Shown here in pieces: positions 17,070 to 27,087 of a stretch of 64,000 bases of DNA; positions within the stretch are counted from its first letter, which is position 1, and each line of letters opens with the position of its first letter. The translations under genes and the position numbers were made by a program. This DNA is from Xanthomonas dyei (GTDB lineage Bacteria; Pseudomonadota; Gammaproteobacteria; Xanthomonadales; Xanthomonadaceae): the NCBI RefSeq assembly GCF_002939865.1, contig NZ_MDEE01000009.1:1-64000 (forward strand), read 5' to 3'. A model generated the notes under the pieces. The model had not been told where the DNA came from. It saw nothing but the letters and a program-made list of their open reading frames with translations, and did not search any database.

Positions 17070-17663
17070 TCAGGCTGCGCCGAAGTGGTCGAGTGCCGCC
17101 TCACGCATCGCGGCCGACAGTGCGGGGTCGTCCACGGCACGCGCCAGCATCAAGGTGCCGGCCATGGCACAGACCGTCACCAGTGCCCGCGCATGCGCCT
17201 GCGGCGTTCCCCAGTCCGGCGATTGGCGGGCGGCCAGGTCGATCATTTCCTTGATGCGACGTGTTGCCGCCTGGCGCACCGCCGGTGCCTGACGCGGCAT
17301 CTCCGAGCCTAGCGCAGCAATCGGGCAGCCGGATTCGACGTTGTTGACGTGCCCATCGGACAGATACGCCCGCATCAGTGCCTGCGCCGCCTGCTCCGGC
17401 GGCACGGCGGCCGCAATCTGCGCGGAGTTGGCCACCGTCTGCGCACCGGCATGGTCGGCAGCCTCGGCCAGCAACGCATCGCGCGATGAGAAGTGTGCGT
17501 AGAAGCCGCCGTGGGTCAGCCCGGCCTCTTTCATGATGTCGGCCACGCCGGTGCCGTCGTAGCCGGTGCGCCGGATCGCGCGCGCCGCGACTTCGACGAT
17601 GCGTGCATGGCTGTCGGCCTTGCGGCCTGAGGATGCGCGAGAGCGTGGCGAGGCGTTTTTCAT
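17070..17663 (-). CDS. TetR-family transcriptional repressor
   Basis: 197 aa. The helix-turn-helix runs RIVEVAARAIRRTGYDGTGVADIMKEAGLTHGGFYAHFSSRDALLAEA, residues about 18-65, of the type that controls electrophile- or solvent-responsive reductases. The C-terminal ligand domain has Cys in ESGCPIAALGSEM, a conserved feature of this subfamily and a possible thiol sensor. Several start codons are possible (17663, 17672, 17675); an ATGATG..CATCAT palindrome overlaps all of them and fits autorepression. It lies upstream of the SDR-MDR pair it probably controls. Confidence 0.88.
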   Translation of the reverse strand: MKNASPRSRASSGRKADSHARIVEVAARAIRRTGYDGTGVADIMKEAGLTHGGFYAHFSSRDALLAEAADHAGAQTVANSAQIAAAVPPEQAAQALMRAYLSDGHVNNVESGCPIAALGSEMPRQAPAVRQAATRRIKEMIDLAARQSPDWGTPQAHARALVTVCAMAGTLMLARAVDDPALSAAMREAALDHFGAA

Positions 17664-17675
17664 GATGGTCATCAT
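17662..17675. promoter_or_regulatory. Candidate TetR operator over the gene's own start
   Basis: ATGATG-GT-CATCAT, a 6-2-6 palindrome overlapping the start codons of the tetR-type gene. Confidence 0.5.
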
Positions 17676-17741
17676 ACATAAGATCGGTTGCGATGGAAGC
17701 CGCATTGGCTGCTGTCCGACGAGCGGTAGGGCACGGCGCAC

Positions 17742-18261
17742 CGCCTGCTTTCAGAACCCAGCGGCACCGCGACAGCACAGACAAGGGCACGGCAAGGGCA
17801 GTCGCATGCTTTCCACGACGCGATTGCCGTGCGGCACGCGGCTGTCTGATGGACCGAATGGCAAGGCTGGGTCCGCGCGTCGCGCTGCGCGGGCATGTCG
17901 TGCCATCACACAGTGCCGGCGCTGGCTACGGCTATTGCGCATCAGCGGCGTGATGCAATGGTGCCAGAATCTGTCACCACCGCTTCCTACACTGGGCACC
18001 CAACACGAGGAATGTCCTAGTGACCATCTTCACCCGCTCCCGCATGACCGCACCTGCAACCTCGCGCGCGTTCGATGCCCACGCGCCCACACGGATGCTC
18101 TGGCAGACAGCAACGCGCACGCTCTTCCGCGCTGGCCGGCCTCTCGTCGGTCGCAGAACCGAGTCTGCCGCCAAGCCCGGCAGCGCAGTCGACCGACTGC
18201 ACGTGCTTCCCGCTTGCCAGGTCGCCTCCGCACGTGCCGTTGCCATCGGAGCACCGCGCCA
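17742..18261. other. Intergenic, no gene seen
   Basis: About 520 bases between the divergent TetR and MDR units. Frames are open but rich in Arg/Ala and without start signals. Nothing recognised. Confidence 0.5.
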
Positions 18262-19197
18262 ATGAAGCGCCTTCAATACAACCGCTATGGCGGCCAGGAC
18301 GTCATGCAGCTGGCCGAGTTCACGCTTGCTGCGCCGGCAAAGGGCCAGGTCGCGGTAAAGGTGAAGTACGCCGCGATCAATCCGGTCGACTGGAAGATGC
18401 GCAACGGCGTCATGAAGATCGTGACCGGGCGGACGTTTCCGCGTGCGATGGGCATGGATCTGTCGGGCGTGGTGCTCGCGGTGGGCGAAGGCGTCACCCG
18501 CTTCAAGCCCGGCGATGCGGTGTTCGGTCTGGCGCGCTTCAAGGAGTGCGGCGCACTGGCCGAGGCGGTGATCACCACCGAAGAGAATCTGTTCAAAAAA
18601 CCCGATAACGTCTCCTATGAAAACGCCGCGTGCCTGGGCACGCCCGGGGTCACCGCGTGGAATGGTCTGGTCGACAAGGCGGCGCTGAAGAAAGGCCAGC
18701 ATGTGTTCGTCAACGGCTGCGCCGGCGCGGTAGGCGAGGCGGCGGTGCAGCTGGCGCAGCGTTTGGGCGCAACCGTGTCCGGGAGTTGTAGCGCGGGATC
18801 GATGGAGCGGGCCAGATCGCTGGGCCTGAAACAGGTCTACGATTACAGGGTGACCCGACCGGAAGACATCCATGAGCGCTTCGACGTCATCTTCGACACC
18901 TCGGCGGTCATGAAAGCTGCTGCGGGATTGGCGTTGTTGCGCGACAAGCGCGGCAGCTTCCTGGATCTGGAACCCGACCTGGGAAAGTTCGTCCGCGCCG
19001 TGGTGGACCGCCGCTTCAAGCTGGTGATCGGCAAGCCGTCCAGTGCCATCCTGGCTTACCTCGCCAGCGCTGCGGAAGCGGGAACCTTCGGCCTGCCGAT
19101 CGGCGAGATCGTTCCGCTGGAAGGTGCCATCGGCTTGATGAATACCCTTGAATCCGGCCAGAAGCGTCCGGGCAAGGGCCTGGTCAGAATGGACTGA
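18262..19197 (+). CDS. MDR-family NAD(P)-dependent alcohol/quinone reductase
   Basis: 311 aa. MKRLQYNRYGGQDVMQL begins the GroES-like half; AINPVDWKMRNG, GMDLSGVVLAVGEGV and the cofactor motif NGCAGAVGEAAVQLAQRLG are in order. No zinc site. The frame runs open to 17566 but no family similarity exists before 18262. The next gene, a WYL regulator, begins one base after the stop, so they are one transcription unit and the regulator likely tunes it. Confidence 0.88.
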   Translation: MKRLQYNRYGGQDVMQLAEFTLAAPAKGQVAVKVKYAAINPVDWKMRNGVMKIVTGRTFPRAMGMDLSGVVLAVGEGVTRFKPGDAVFGLARFKECGALAEAVITTEENLFKKPDNVSYENAACLGTPGVTAWNGLVDKAALKKGQHVFVNGCAGAVGEAAVQLAQRLGATVSGSCSAGSMERARSLGLKQVYDYRVTRPEDIHERFDVIFDTSAVMKAAAGLALLRDKRGSFLDLEPDLGKFVRAVVDRRFKLVIGKPSSAILAYLASAAEAGTFGLPIGEIVPLEGAIGLMNTLESGQKRPGKGLVRMD

Positions 19198-19198
19198 C

Positions 19199-19897
19199 AT
19201 GTCGCGTAGCCAGCGCCTGTTCGATCTCTTGCAAGTGTTGCGTCGACACCGGGGAACCGTGTCCGGCAGCACGCTCGCACAAGAGCTTGGCGTCTCGTTG
19301 CGCACGATCCGGCGCGACATTGCGACCTTGCAGGCAATGGGTGCCGATGTCGAAGGCGAAGCGGGCGTGGGCTACATCCTGAGACCAGGCTTTGTGCTTC
19401 CGCCGCTCTCCTTCACCGAGGAAGAAATCCGCGCACTGGTCACCGGCGCGCAATGGGTCAGCAGCCAGAGCGACGATGCAATGACGCAGGCAGTGCAGAA
19501 CGCACTGGCAAAACTCGACGGGGTGATCTCGCAGGAGGTGCGCCTGGCACTGGACGACAATGTTATGTACATCAGCCGGGCGCGGCGGCCAGAAGCAATC
19601 GTCGACCTTGGAAAAATCCGCAAGGCGCTGCATGCGCAACGCAAGTTGCGAATCGGCTATACGAGCAAGACCGGGGTGGTGTCGGAACGCACGATCTGGC
19701 CGATCATGCTGGGCCTGGTCGACGCACGGTGGCATATCGCCGCGTGGTGCGAAGCGTGCGGCGATTTCCGCATCTTCCACGCAGACTCTATCGACAGGAT
19801 CGATTATCTGCAGGAGCAGTATCAACGCAATCGCCGCCAACTGGTGAAGCAATGGCGGGCTAGCGCTGGCAATCCATGCAAGCAGAGCGATTGCTGA
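19199..19897 (+). CDS. YafY-type HTH and WYL-domain regulator
   Basis: 232 aa. N-terminal DeoR-like winged helix (RLFDLLQVLRRHRGTVSGSTLAQELGVSLRTIRRDIATL), a linker, then a WYL domain (LRIGYTSKTG...RTIWPIMLGLVDARWHIAAWCEACGDFRIFHADSID). WYL domains bind ligands such as nucleotides or nucleic acid. ATG 19199 lies immediately behind the stop of the MDR gene, so translation is likely coupled. It probably controls this two-gene operon. Confidence 0.88.
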   Translation: MSRSQRLFDLLQVLRRHRGTVSGSTLAQELGVSLRTIRRDIATLQAMGADVEGEAGVGYILRPGFVLPPLSFTEEEIRALVTGAQWVSSQSDDAMTQAVQNALAKLDGVISQEVRLALDDNVMYISRARRPEAIVDLGKIRKALHAQRKLRIGYTSKTGVVSERTIWPIMLGLVDARWHIAAWCEACGDFRIFHADSIDRIDYLQEQYQRNRRQLVKQWRASAGNPCKQSDC

Positions 19898-19991
19898 GCG
19901 CTTGACCTGCAGCGGCGACACCAATCGCCATCGTGGCCAAGACCTCGCTGGTGGCGTTGTGCAACGACCACCAGTGACGTCACCCAACAAC

Positions 19992-20729
19992 CTAGCGGTG
20001 ATTCATCCGCTCGAACAAGGCTTCACCCAAGCGACGGGTGTCGGCCGAAATGCCGATCAGCACCTCGTCCTTGCCGGCCTCCAGCTGGGCAATGGCCTCT
20101 TGCGCAAACTGCTCGGCAGACATCATGTTGCGCGTTGCGGTCCCTGCACTGCGCGTGCCGCCGCCTAGCCCGGTATCGACGATTGGCGGGGCGATCTCGA
20201 TCACGCGCACGGTACTGTCTTTCAACTGGTGACGCAGACTCAGGGTGAATGAGTGCAGCGCCGCCTTGCTGGCGCAGTACACCGGCACATCGGCCATCGG
20301 CGAGAACGCCAGCCCCGAGGTGATGTTGATGATGGCCGCGTGCTGTTGCTGCTTCAGCAACGGCAGCAGCTCGGCAATCAGCTGGATCGGCGCGGTCAGG
20401 TTGATGGCAATTTCCTGATCGAGATTGGCCACAGCATCGCTGCCGGTGAAGTCGCGATGCTGTTGCACGCCGGCGTTGTTGATCAGGACGTTGCAGTGCG
20501 GATGGTGTGCCCGCAACCAGTCCACCAGTGCATGGCGACTTGCCGTGTCGATGATATCGCAGACCTGGGTGATCAACGCAGGCAGCGTGTCCTTGGCCTG
20601 GCGTAACGCCGCGGCGTTGCGCCCGCAGATGATGACGGTGTTGCCCTGCTCCACCAGCGCGCGTGCGAGCGCAAAGCCAATACCGGTGGCACCGCCGGTG
20701 ATCAAGATCGTGTTTGAGGTGAGATGCAT
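19992..20729 (-). CDS. Short-chain dehydrogenase (DltE-like)
   Basis: 245 aa. GGATGIGFALARAL (cofactor loop), NNAGVQ, the Ser in NITSGLAFSP and YCASK give the full catalytic set. The pattern LINNAGVQ...HSFTLSLRHQLKDSTVRVIEIAPPIVDTGLG is that of the DltE-like NAD(P)-dependent oxidoreductases of unknown substrate. ATG 20729 is preferred over TTG 20735 because GGAAGGA sits 8 bases upstream. It stands alone, convergent with the WYL unit. Confidence 0.87.
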   Translation of the reverse strand: MHLTSNTILITGGATGIGFALARALVEQGNTVIICGRNAAALRQAKDTLPALITQVCDIIDTASRHALVDWLRAHHPHCNVLINNAGVQQHRDFTGSDAVANLDQEIAINLTAPIQLIAELLPLLKQQQHAAIINITSGLAFSPMADVPVYCASKAALHSFTLSLRHQLKDSTVRVIEIAPPIVDTGLGGGTRSAGTATRNMMSAEQFAQEAIAQLEAGKDEVLIGISADTRRLGEALFERMNHR

Positions 20730-21539
20730 GCGCAATATCCTTCCAGGGGTAGTGGAGGCGCGCCGATGATGGGTCGTGAGAGATCACCGGGCACACCTCG
20801 TTCCGGCAATGCCGGTCTCGGTGTCGCGGATACCCTCAACGGGAGAGCTTGCCACCCGGATTGGATGGATGACCGGGCTACCATCCGGCCTGCACTCTTT
20901 CGACTCCGCAAATGTAGCGAGGCCACGCGACAGAGGCAATTGCAAACGCCCGGCGAGACGTACGCAGGTTCAGCATCAGCGCTGCGTCGGCTGCACCGGA
21001 GGGCAGTGCGAACGCCTGAAACTGACGCCCACGATGTGCACCGTGTTCGTCGGCCCGATACAACGCCCTGCGAGTGATGCCACCAAGTGAGACAGCAGCA
21101 CTGCTGTCTCAAGGATGCGGCTATGCCCAACGGTGGAGTTATGTGCGATCAGGGCGCGCTACGAAACCGCGCATGCGAAGCCTCGGTTCCCAACATCGCC
21201 CAAAAGAGCCTTCGAGCAACTGCATGCTTGGAAATCCATGCCAACGCGCCGGTTCATTGTGTGCATATCGGGTCGCCGCACCTCCATTGCGATGCCGAGC
21301 AGACGGCACCGATGTTCCGCTCACGCAGGTGGATAGAGATCACCCCCACTGCAGTTGAGTGCAACGTCATCGGCGACGTCCATCCCGGCCTGCACCACAT
21401 CACCTAAGCCCCGCTCCGGGTGCAGCACGGAACGTTCGAGCATCGTCGCATCTGCCGCAGGCGCGGCTGCGATCACATCCTTCACCGTCCCCGCTTGACC
21501 TGCACCCCACAGCCCCCTACTCTGCGCACGCCACGGTTT
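20730..21539. other. Intergenic region before the metE leader
   Basis: About 800 bases without a supported gene. The metE promoter must lie near its right end, ahead of the riboswitch. Confidence 0.5.
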
Positions 21540-21690
21540 CCATCGCTTCATTCGGATGAAGCGATGGAATTAAACGGGAATCCGGTGAAAGGTGCGATCT
21601 GCACCTCATTCCGGAGCTGCCCCGCAGCGGTGAATGGAAACGACCTCCGTCAACAGCACTGGGCCGGCAACGGCCTGGGAAGCGACGGAC
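21540..21690 (+). promoter_or_regulatory. Cobalamin riboswitch in the metE leader
   Basis: The conserved core is plain: AAACGGGAATCCGGTGAAA, a GGTGC/GCACC hairpin, TTCCGGAGCTGCCCCGCAGCGGTGA, then CTGGGCCGGCAACGGCCTGGGAAG closed by GACGG pairing with CCGTC. It opens with a 12-bp perfect hairpin (CCATCGCTTCAT, TCGG loop). A CCGTGC-GTTT-GCACGG stem at 21700-21715 may be part of the expression platform. Vitamin B12 should switch off metE, making the B12-independent enzyme only when B12 is short. Confidence 0.92.
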
Positions 21691-21967
21691 AGTAGGCACC
21701 CGTGCGTTTGCACGGCACGTCCATCAGCCCGAATACCGGCCCTGGCCGAAGGACACGACCGTCCTTCGTTTCGACCTGGCGCTCCGCGGGGAGCTGTCGG
21801 ATCCGTGCGCTGCTTGAGCAGGAGCGTGCGTGTCTGTCGTTGCCCGTGGATTGCCGGCTCGCCCGCGGGGGCGAAGGTCGCTGGTGTGGCGGGCCTGCGT
21901 GCAAGCGTGGGGACGTTGCACGGTTCCTTCGTTCCTCAATGCCATCCATGCAATGAGGACATGCAAC

Positions 21968-24259
21968 ATGACCATCGTGACCAATCTCGGGTTTCCGCGC
22001 ATCGGCGCGCGCCGCGAGCTGAAACAGGCACTCGAACGCCATTGGCGTGGCGACAGCGACGCCGCCGAGCTGCAGGACACCGCACGCACGCTGCGTGCAC
22101 GCCACTGGCAGCTGCAACGCGATGCCGGGGTGGACGTACCGCCCAGCAACGACTTCAGCCTGTACGACCACGTGCTGGATACCGCGTTCCTGTTCGATGC
22201 GATTCCGCAGCGCTACCGCGCCTTGACAGAGCGCGATCCGTTGGCCGGCTATTTTGCGATGGCACGCGGCCATCAGGCCGACGGCGTGGACGTGCACGCG
22301 CTGGAAATGACCAAGTGGTTCGATACCAACTACCACTACATTGTGCCGGAGCTGCATGCAGGGCAGCATTTCGCGTTGCGCGGCGACAAGCCGGTGGCCG
22401 AGTTCCGCGAAGCGCTGGCGCAAGGCATCACCACCCGCCCGGTGCTGCTCGGCCCGGTGAGCCTGCTGCTGCTGTCCAAGACCACCGATGGCAGCGACAG
22501 GCTGGCCTTGCTCGAAGGTCTCCTGCCGGTCTACGCGCAGCTGCTGCGCCAGTTGCACGATGCCGGTGCCGAATGGGTGCAGATCGACGAACCGGCGCTG
22601 GTGCTGGATCTGGATGCCGCCGCGCAGGACGCCTATCTCAGCGCGTATGCGGCGCTGGCCACTGGCCCGCGCCCCAAACTGCTGTTGACCACCTACTTCG
22701 GCGCGCTGGGCGACAACCTGCGCCTAGCCGCTGCACTGCAGGTGGACGGCCTGCATATCGATCTGGTGCGCGGCCTGGAACAACTCGATGCGGTGCTCGG
22801 TGCATTGCCCAGCGAGCGCGTGTTGTCGCTCGGCCTGGTCAACGGCCGCAATGTGTGGCGCACGCCACTGGACAACGCCCTGACGCTGGCGCGCTACGCG
22901 CAAGGACACGTGGGGGCGGACAAGCTGTGGTTGGCGCCGTCGTGCTCGTTGCTGCATGTACCGGTGGATCTGGATGCGGAGAAAACCCTCGATGCCGACC
23001 TGCGCAGCTGGCTGTCGTTTGCCAAACAAAAACTCGGTGAACTGCGTACGCTGGCCGATGCGCTGGATGACAAACCGCATGCCGACGCCGCGTTGGAGCA
23101 AGCACGCACCGCCGTGGATGCACGCCGGTCCTCGCCCAAGGTGCATCGTCCCGACGTAAGCAAGCGGTTGGCTGCGCTGGATGCCGACAGCGCACGGCGC
23201 GCATCGCCGTATGCGCAGCGGCGCGGCGCGCAGCAACAGGCATTGCACCTGCCGGCCTACCCCACCACCACCATTGGCTCCTTCCCGCAGACGCATGAGG
23301 TGCGCGAAGCACGCGCACGCTACAAATCCGGCAAATTGTCGCAAGCCGACTACGATGCCTTCCTGCGTGCGCAGACCGAAGCCTGCGTGCGTTTTCAGGA
23401 AAGCATCGGGCTGGACGTACTGGTGCACGGCGAGTTCGAACGTAACGACATGGTGGAATATTTCGGCGAACAGCTGGAAGGCTTCGCCTTCACCAAGCTG
23501 GGCTGGGTGCAGAGCTACGGCTCGCGCTGCGTGAAGCCGCCGATCATCTACGGCGATGTGACACGCCCGGCACCGATGACGGTGTACTGGTCGCAGTACG
23601 CGCAATCGCTGACCGATCGGCCGATGAAGGGCATGCTCACCGGCCCGGTGACGGTGCTGCAATGGTCGTTCGTGCGCGACGACCAGGAGCGTGCACAAAC
23701 CTGCCGGCAAATCGCACTGGCCTTGCGCGATGAAGTGCGCGATCTGGAAGCGGCCGGCATCGGCGTGATCCAGATCGACGAGCCGGCCATCCGCGAAGGC
23801 CTGCCATTGCGGCGTGGCGAGTGGGCGGCCTACCTGGACTGGGCGGTGGAAAGCTTCCGCATTTCCTCGTGCGGTGTGCGCGATGCCACGCAGATCCACA
23901 CCCACATGTGCTACTCCGAATTCAACGACATCATCGCCGCGGTGGCAGCGATGGATGCGGACGTGATCTCGATCGAGACTTCACGTTCGCGCATGGAATT
24001 GCTGGATGCATTCGTGAAGTTCCAGTATCCCAACGAGATCGGGCCGGGCGTGTACGACATCCATTCGCCGCGTGTGCCGGACGCACGCGAGATGGTGCAG
24101 CTGCTGGAAAAGGCACGCGCGGTAATCCCACCCGCACAACTTTGGGTGAATCCCGATTGCGGCCTGAAGACGCGCGGCTGGGACGAAACGCGCGCGGCAT
24201 TGCAGGCAATGGTGGATGCGGCACGCACGCTGCGCAGCGCGTTGGCCAAGGCGGCCTGA
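21968..24259 (+). CDS. metE: Cobalamin-independent methionine synthase
   Basis: 763 aa, normal for MetE. It transfers the methyl group of 5-methyltetrahydropteroyltri-glutamate to homocysteine, the last step of methionine synthesis, in the cytoplasm. The N-terminal barrel starts [18 protein letters not shown]; the catalytic barrel carries the zinc ligands in [11 protein letters not shown] and [11 protein letters not shown], plus [15 protein letters not shown]. The start at ATG 21968 has GAGGA eight bases before; the frame is open further up but overlaps the leader. Controlled by the cobalamin riboswitch and ended by a perfect hairpin with six T residues. Confidence 0.97.
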   Translation: MTIVTNLGFPRIGARRELKQALERHWRGDSDAAELQDTARTLRARHWQLQRDAGVDVPPSNDFSLYDHVLDTAFLFDAIPQRYRALTERDPLAGYFAMARGHQADGVDVHALEMTKWFDTNYHYIVPELHAGQHFALRGDKPVAEFREALAQGITTRPVLLGPVSLLLLSKTTDGSDRLALLEGLLPVYAQLLRQLHDAGAEWVQIDEPALVLDLDAAAQDAYLSAYAALATGPRPKLLLTTYFGALGDNLRLAAALQVDGLHIDLVRGLEQLDAVLGALPSERVLSLGLVNGRNVWRTPLDNALTLARYAQGHVGADKLWLAPSCSLLHVPVDLDAEKTLDADLRSWLSFAKQKLGELRTLADALDDKPHADAALEQARTAVDARRSSPKVHRPDVSKRLAALDADSARRASPYAQRRGAQQQALHLPAYPTTTIGSFPQTHEVREARARYKSGKLSQADYDAFLRAQTEACVRFQESIGLDVLVHGEFERNDMVEYFGEQLEGFAFTKLGWVQSYGSRCVKPPIIYGDVTRPAPMTVYWSQYAQSLTDRPMKGMLTGPVTVLQWSFVRDDQERAQTCRQIALALRDEVRDLEAAGIGVIQIDEPAIREGLPLRRGEWAAYLDWAVESFRISSCGVRDATQIHTHMCYSEFNDIIAAVAAMDADVISIETSRSRMELLDAFVKFQYPNEIGPGVYDIHSPRVPDAREMVQLLEKARAVIPPAQLWVNPDCGLKTRGWDETRAALQAMVDAARTLRSALAKAA

Positions 24260-24295
24260 CCGCCGAACGCATAGCTCTGAAGGTATAGGCGACAT

Positions 24296-24323
24296 GGCAG
24301 CGCATGCGTGCGCTGCCTTTTTT
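24296..24323 (+). terminator. Rho-independent terminator of metE
   Basis: GGCAGCGCA, TGCG loop, TGCGCTGCC, then TTTTTT. Confidence 0.9.
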
Positions 24324-24540
24324 ATTGCCTGAAACTCTGCTCGTCCGCGATACGCATCACACTCTTGGACATGCACAGCACGCGAAGTATGTGTCTCGGG
24401 TGAGGTGTTGCAGCGCACAGCAGCCTTGTCACAAGTACGAGGTATAACCATCGACGAATCGCGGCGAGGGGGCGCTGCATCCGATGCCGCTGTCCTGCGC
24501 GGCGGCATCGCATCCGCAACGTCCAAGGAGAGATGTCGCC

Positions 24541-26472
24541 ATGCCCAAGCCGTCGTTGTTATCGCTGATGTGCAGCCTGTCGCTCGTGTCCCTGCCGCTG
24601 GCCGCGGCCGAGTTGCAGCCCAAATTGCTTGCCGGCCCACCGGAGGAGTTCGCGCAGATGCGCGTGCCCGACCCGGCCGAGTCGGCGATCCTGTCAAAGA
24701 GTGCACTGCTGCCGGTGGAGCTGACGCCCACAGGCACTGCGGCGCGCTGGCACGGCACGCTGCCGGTGGAAAACGGCCAGCTGCGTTTCATGGTGCTGGC
24801 GGGCGAGCAGGCGTGGGATGCGGCGGTGAGCGCGCCACGCGTTGCCGGCGCACGCGCTGCTGCCGCACCCCAGGTGCAGGCACAACGCACGGTATTGGGC
24901 AGCGCAGAAAGCGGCACCAGCGGCATGCGCTATGCCGTGGATACTGCACAAAACGGCGATTGGTCGCTGACACTGCAATCGGCATCGCCGGTGGCGCAGC
25001 GTGGCTATGTGCTGATGGAAGGCGATGCGCGCACGCAGCTGGCTTCGTATCCGCGCGACCGCCAGCAACTGGTGGGCAAATCGCTCACGCTCAACGCCAT
25101 GCTGAGTGGCAGTGACGCGCGTGGTGCGACCTTGCTGGCCGGCCAGGCCGGACAGATCGACCAAGCCAGCCTGCGCGTGATCGACCCGCAAGGCGGCGTG
25201 CGCATTCTGCCGATGGCCGACGATGGTGCGCACAACGATGGCGCCGCAGGCGACGGTGTGTATGGCGGCAACTTCCAGCCAACGCGCGAGGGCACCTGGA
25301 TCGCGCAGGTGATCGTGCGTGGCCACGACCAGGCCGGGCAGGCGTTTGTCCGTACCAGCGAACACGTGCTGCCGGTGCTGGATACCGCGTTGCGATTGCT
25401 CGGCAATGCGCTCAGCGCACGTGCTGCCGAAGGCACGCGACTGACCGTGGCACTGCCGGTGGCCGCACGCGGCAATGCGCCGTCGCACTATCGCGTGTTC
25501 GGCCAGGTGTGGGGCACCGATGCCAAGGGCAAGGACGTGCCGGTAGCGTGGATCGGCGGCATGCTGACGCCGCAGCAGGGGCAGTTGCCACTGAGCCTGG
25601 ACGAACGTTGGATCGCGCGTGCCGGCGCGCGTGCACCGTTCACGCTGCGTGGGTTGCGTATCGAAGACCCGGACCACTACATCCCGTTGGTGCAGGCAGA
25701 TACGCTGCCCTTGCAGGTGCCCGCATTGCGACGCGCCAGCATTGCGCGGTCCAGCGCCGTAATAGACGAAAGCATGCGCATGGGTCCGCGCCCGTCGACG
25801 CTGGCCACCGCGATGGCACAGCCGCAGGCGGCTGGCTCGCAACTGGTGCTGGTGCACGGCTATTGCTCCAACGGCGTGTGGCCGCAGGCGCAGTTCACCA
25901 ATGCCTCGACGTTTCTCGATGCCAAGCAGAATCGCAGCAACGACCAGTTCGCACAGCGCATCGCACAGTTCGCCAGCCAGTGGTCGTCGTTTTCCACCGT
26001 GGCGCACAGCCAGGGCGGCATGGCCGCATTGCATCTGTATGCGTATTACTGGAGCGGCCTGGATAACGCCACCGGTGGGCGCGTGATGCAGTCGGTGGGC
26101 ACGCCCTACCAGGGCACCAATCTGTCGGGCGTGCTTGCTGCGGTGGGCTCGTGGTTCGGCGTGGGCTGCGGCACCAACACCGACCTCACCTACGATGGCG
26201 CCAAGGCCTGGTTGGCCGGTATTCCCGCCGACGCGCGCGCCAAGGTCAACTACTACACCACCTCGTTCGCCAAGACCAACTGGTACACCAACGACTATTG
26301 CAACGCCGCATCCGACCTGGTCTTGAACGACCCCGAAGACGGCACCGTGGAGCAGGTCAATGCGCAGCTGCCGGGCGGCGTGAACCGCGGCCACACCACC
26401 GGCATGCGCGACCCCGCGCAGTATCTGGATGCCAACCGCAATGCGGTGATGAACGCTAACGCGGCGCGGTGA
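24541..26472 (+). CDS. Conditioned-medium-factor-like secreted alpha/beta hydrolase
   Basis: 643 aa. Signal peptide of about 22 residues ending AAA. The N-terminal 400 residues hold beta-rich repeats including DDGAHNDGAAGDGVYGG, a bacterial choice-of-anchor motif. The C-terminal third is an alpha/beta hydrolase: LVLVHGYCSNGVWP (oxyanion strand), nucleophile Ser in AHSQGGMAALH, a late Asp in DLVLNDPEDG and the His of NRGHTTGM. Proteins of this layout in Xanthomonas-group bacteria are called conditioned medium factor homologues; a true signalling role is not shown by sequence. ATG 24541 follows AAGGAG. Confidence 0.8.
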   Translation: MPKPSLLSLMCSLSLVSLPLAAAELQPKLLAGPPEEFAQMRVPDPAESAILSKSALLPVELTPTGTAARWHGTLPVENGQLRFMVLAGEQAWDAAVSAPRVAGARAAAAPQVQAQRTVLGSAESGTSGMRYAVDTAQNGDWSLTLQSASPVAQRGYVLMEGDARTQLASYPRDRQQLVGKSLTLNAMLSGSDARGATLLAGQAGQIDQASLRVIDPQGGVRILPMADDGAHNDGAAGDGVYGGNFQPTREGTWIAQVIVRGHDQAGQAFVRTSEHVLPVLDTALRLLGNALSARAAEGTRLTVALPVAARGNAPSHYRVFGQVWGTDAKGKDVPVAWIGGMLTPQQGQLPLSLDERWIARAGARAPFTLRGLRIEDPDHYIPLVQADTLPLQVPALRRASIARSSAVIDESMRMGPRPSTLATAMAQPQAAGSQLVLVHGYCSNGVWPQAQFTNASTFLDAKQNRSNDQFAQRIAQFASQWSSFSTVAHSQGGMAALHLYAYYWSGLDNATGGRVMQSVGTPYQGTNLSGVLAAVGSWFGVGCGTNTDLTYDGAKAWLAGIPADARAKVNYYTTSFAKTNWYTNDYCNAASDLVLNDPEDGTVEQVNAQLPGGVNRGHTTGMRDPAQYLDANRNAVMNANAAR

Positions 26473-26846
26473 GGCGTAACTGATGCGATCCGTGCAGCAT
26501 TGGTAAGGGAGCCGGCCAGTGCTGCACGGGCGCTAGCTGATTGAATCGCTCAGTGCGCTAGGCGAATTGCTATTGCATGCCTATCGAAGCGCTGTATCAA
26601 AGCAGTGTGCGGCAAGACTCTTGCGTTGCTGTACATGCCTTGCCCGACGTCGCCGGGTTGAGTAGCTCGCCGGAAGCTCATTCGACATGCAGGGTCTCGA
26701 CGATGCCGTCGCTGACGCGGCGTACATTGCCAAAGTTGGATAGATACCTCGAGCATCGCCCACGCGCACGCGCGCCCTCCCGTGCAGATGCCGGAGCAAT
26801 GCACTCACCCTCGCACTGGGTGGAATCGGTACACCTGCGGCCTGAA
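26473..26846. other. Intergenic, no gene seen
   Basis: About 370 bases. The right end (26838-26873) runs into a tandem repeat of GCGGCCTGAATYA that covers the stop codon of the small lipoprotein gene. Confidence 0.5.
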
Positions 26847-27053
26847 TTAGCGGCCTGAATCAGCGGCCTTCAGATCGCACACCTTCGGATTGTCCGGAGC
26901 CGGCAAGCCAAGCATTGTCCAGGCACCACCTCGGGCAATGTATTCGCTTTCCGTCTGAGGAATCATCGGCTTGACTGCCGCAACCGCTGAACATGCGCAG
27001 CCTGCCAACGCCAAACAGAGGGTTAGCTGCCGCAATTGCTTCCAGGTGTACAT
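26847..27053 (-). CDS. Small lipoprotein, 68 aa
   Basis: Signal MYTWKQLRQLTLCLALAG then Cys at residue 19 (LALAGC lipobox). The mature peptide is about 50 residues, Ala/Pro-rich, with one more Cys near the end that may pair. No family recognised. It begins 34 bases after the stop of the exported gene at 27088-27573 on the same strand, so the two likely form an operon. The last codons lie in a 13-base tandem duplication that also repeats beyond the stop. GC content is lower than the surroundings. Confidence 0.6.
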   Translation of the reverse strand: MYTWKQLRQLTLCLALAGCACSAVAAVKPMIPQTESEYIARGGAWTMLGLPAPDNPKVCDLKAADSGR

Positions 27054-27087
27054 AGGGTGAGACCCAATCCTTGTTGTATTCGAACCG

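Noticed and set aside
24694-26394. Minus-strand open frame of about 566 codons
   Set aside because: Antisense to the Cmf-type hydrolase; no recognisable motif.
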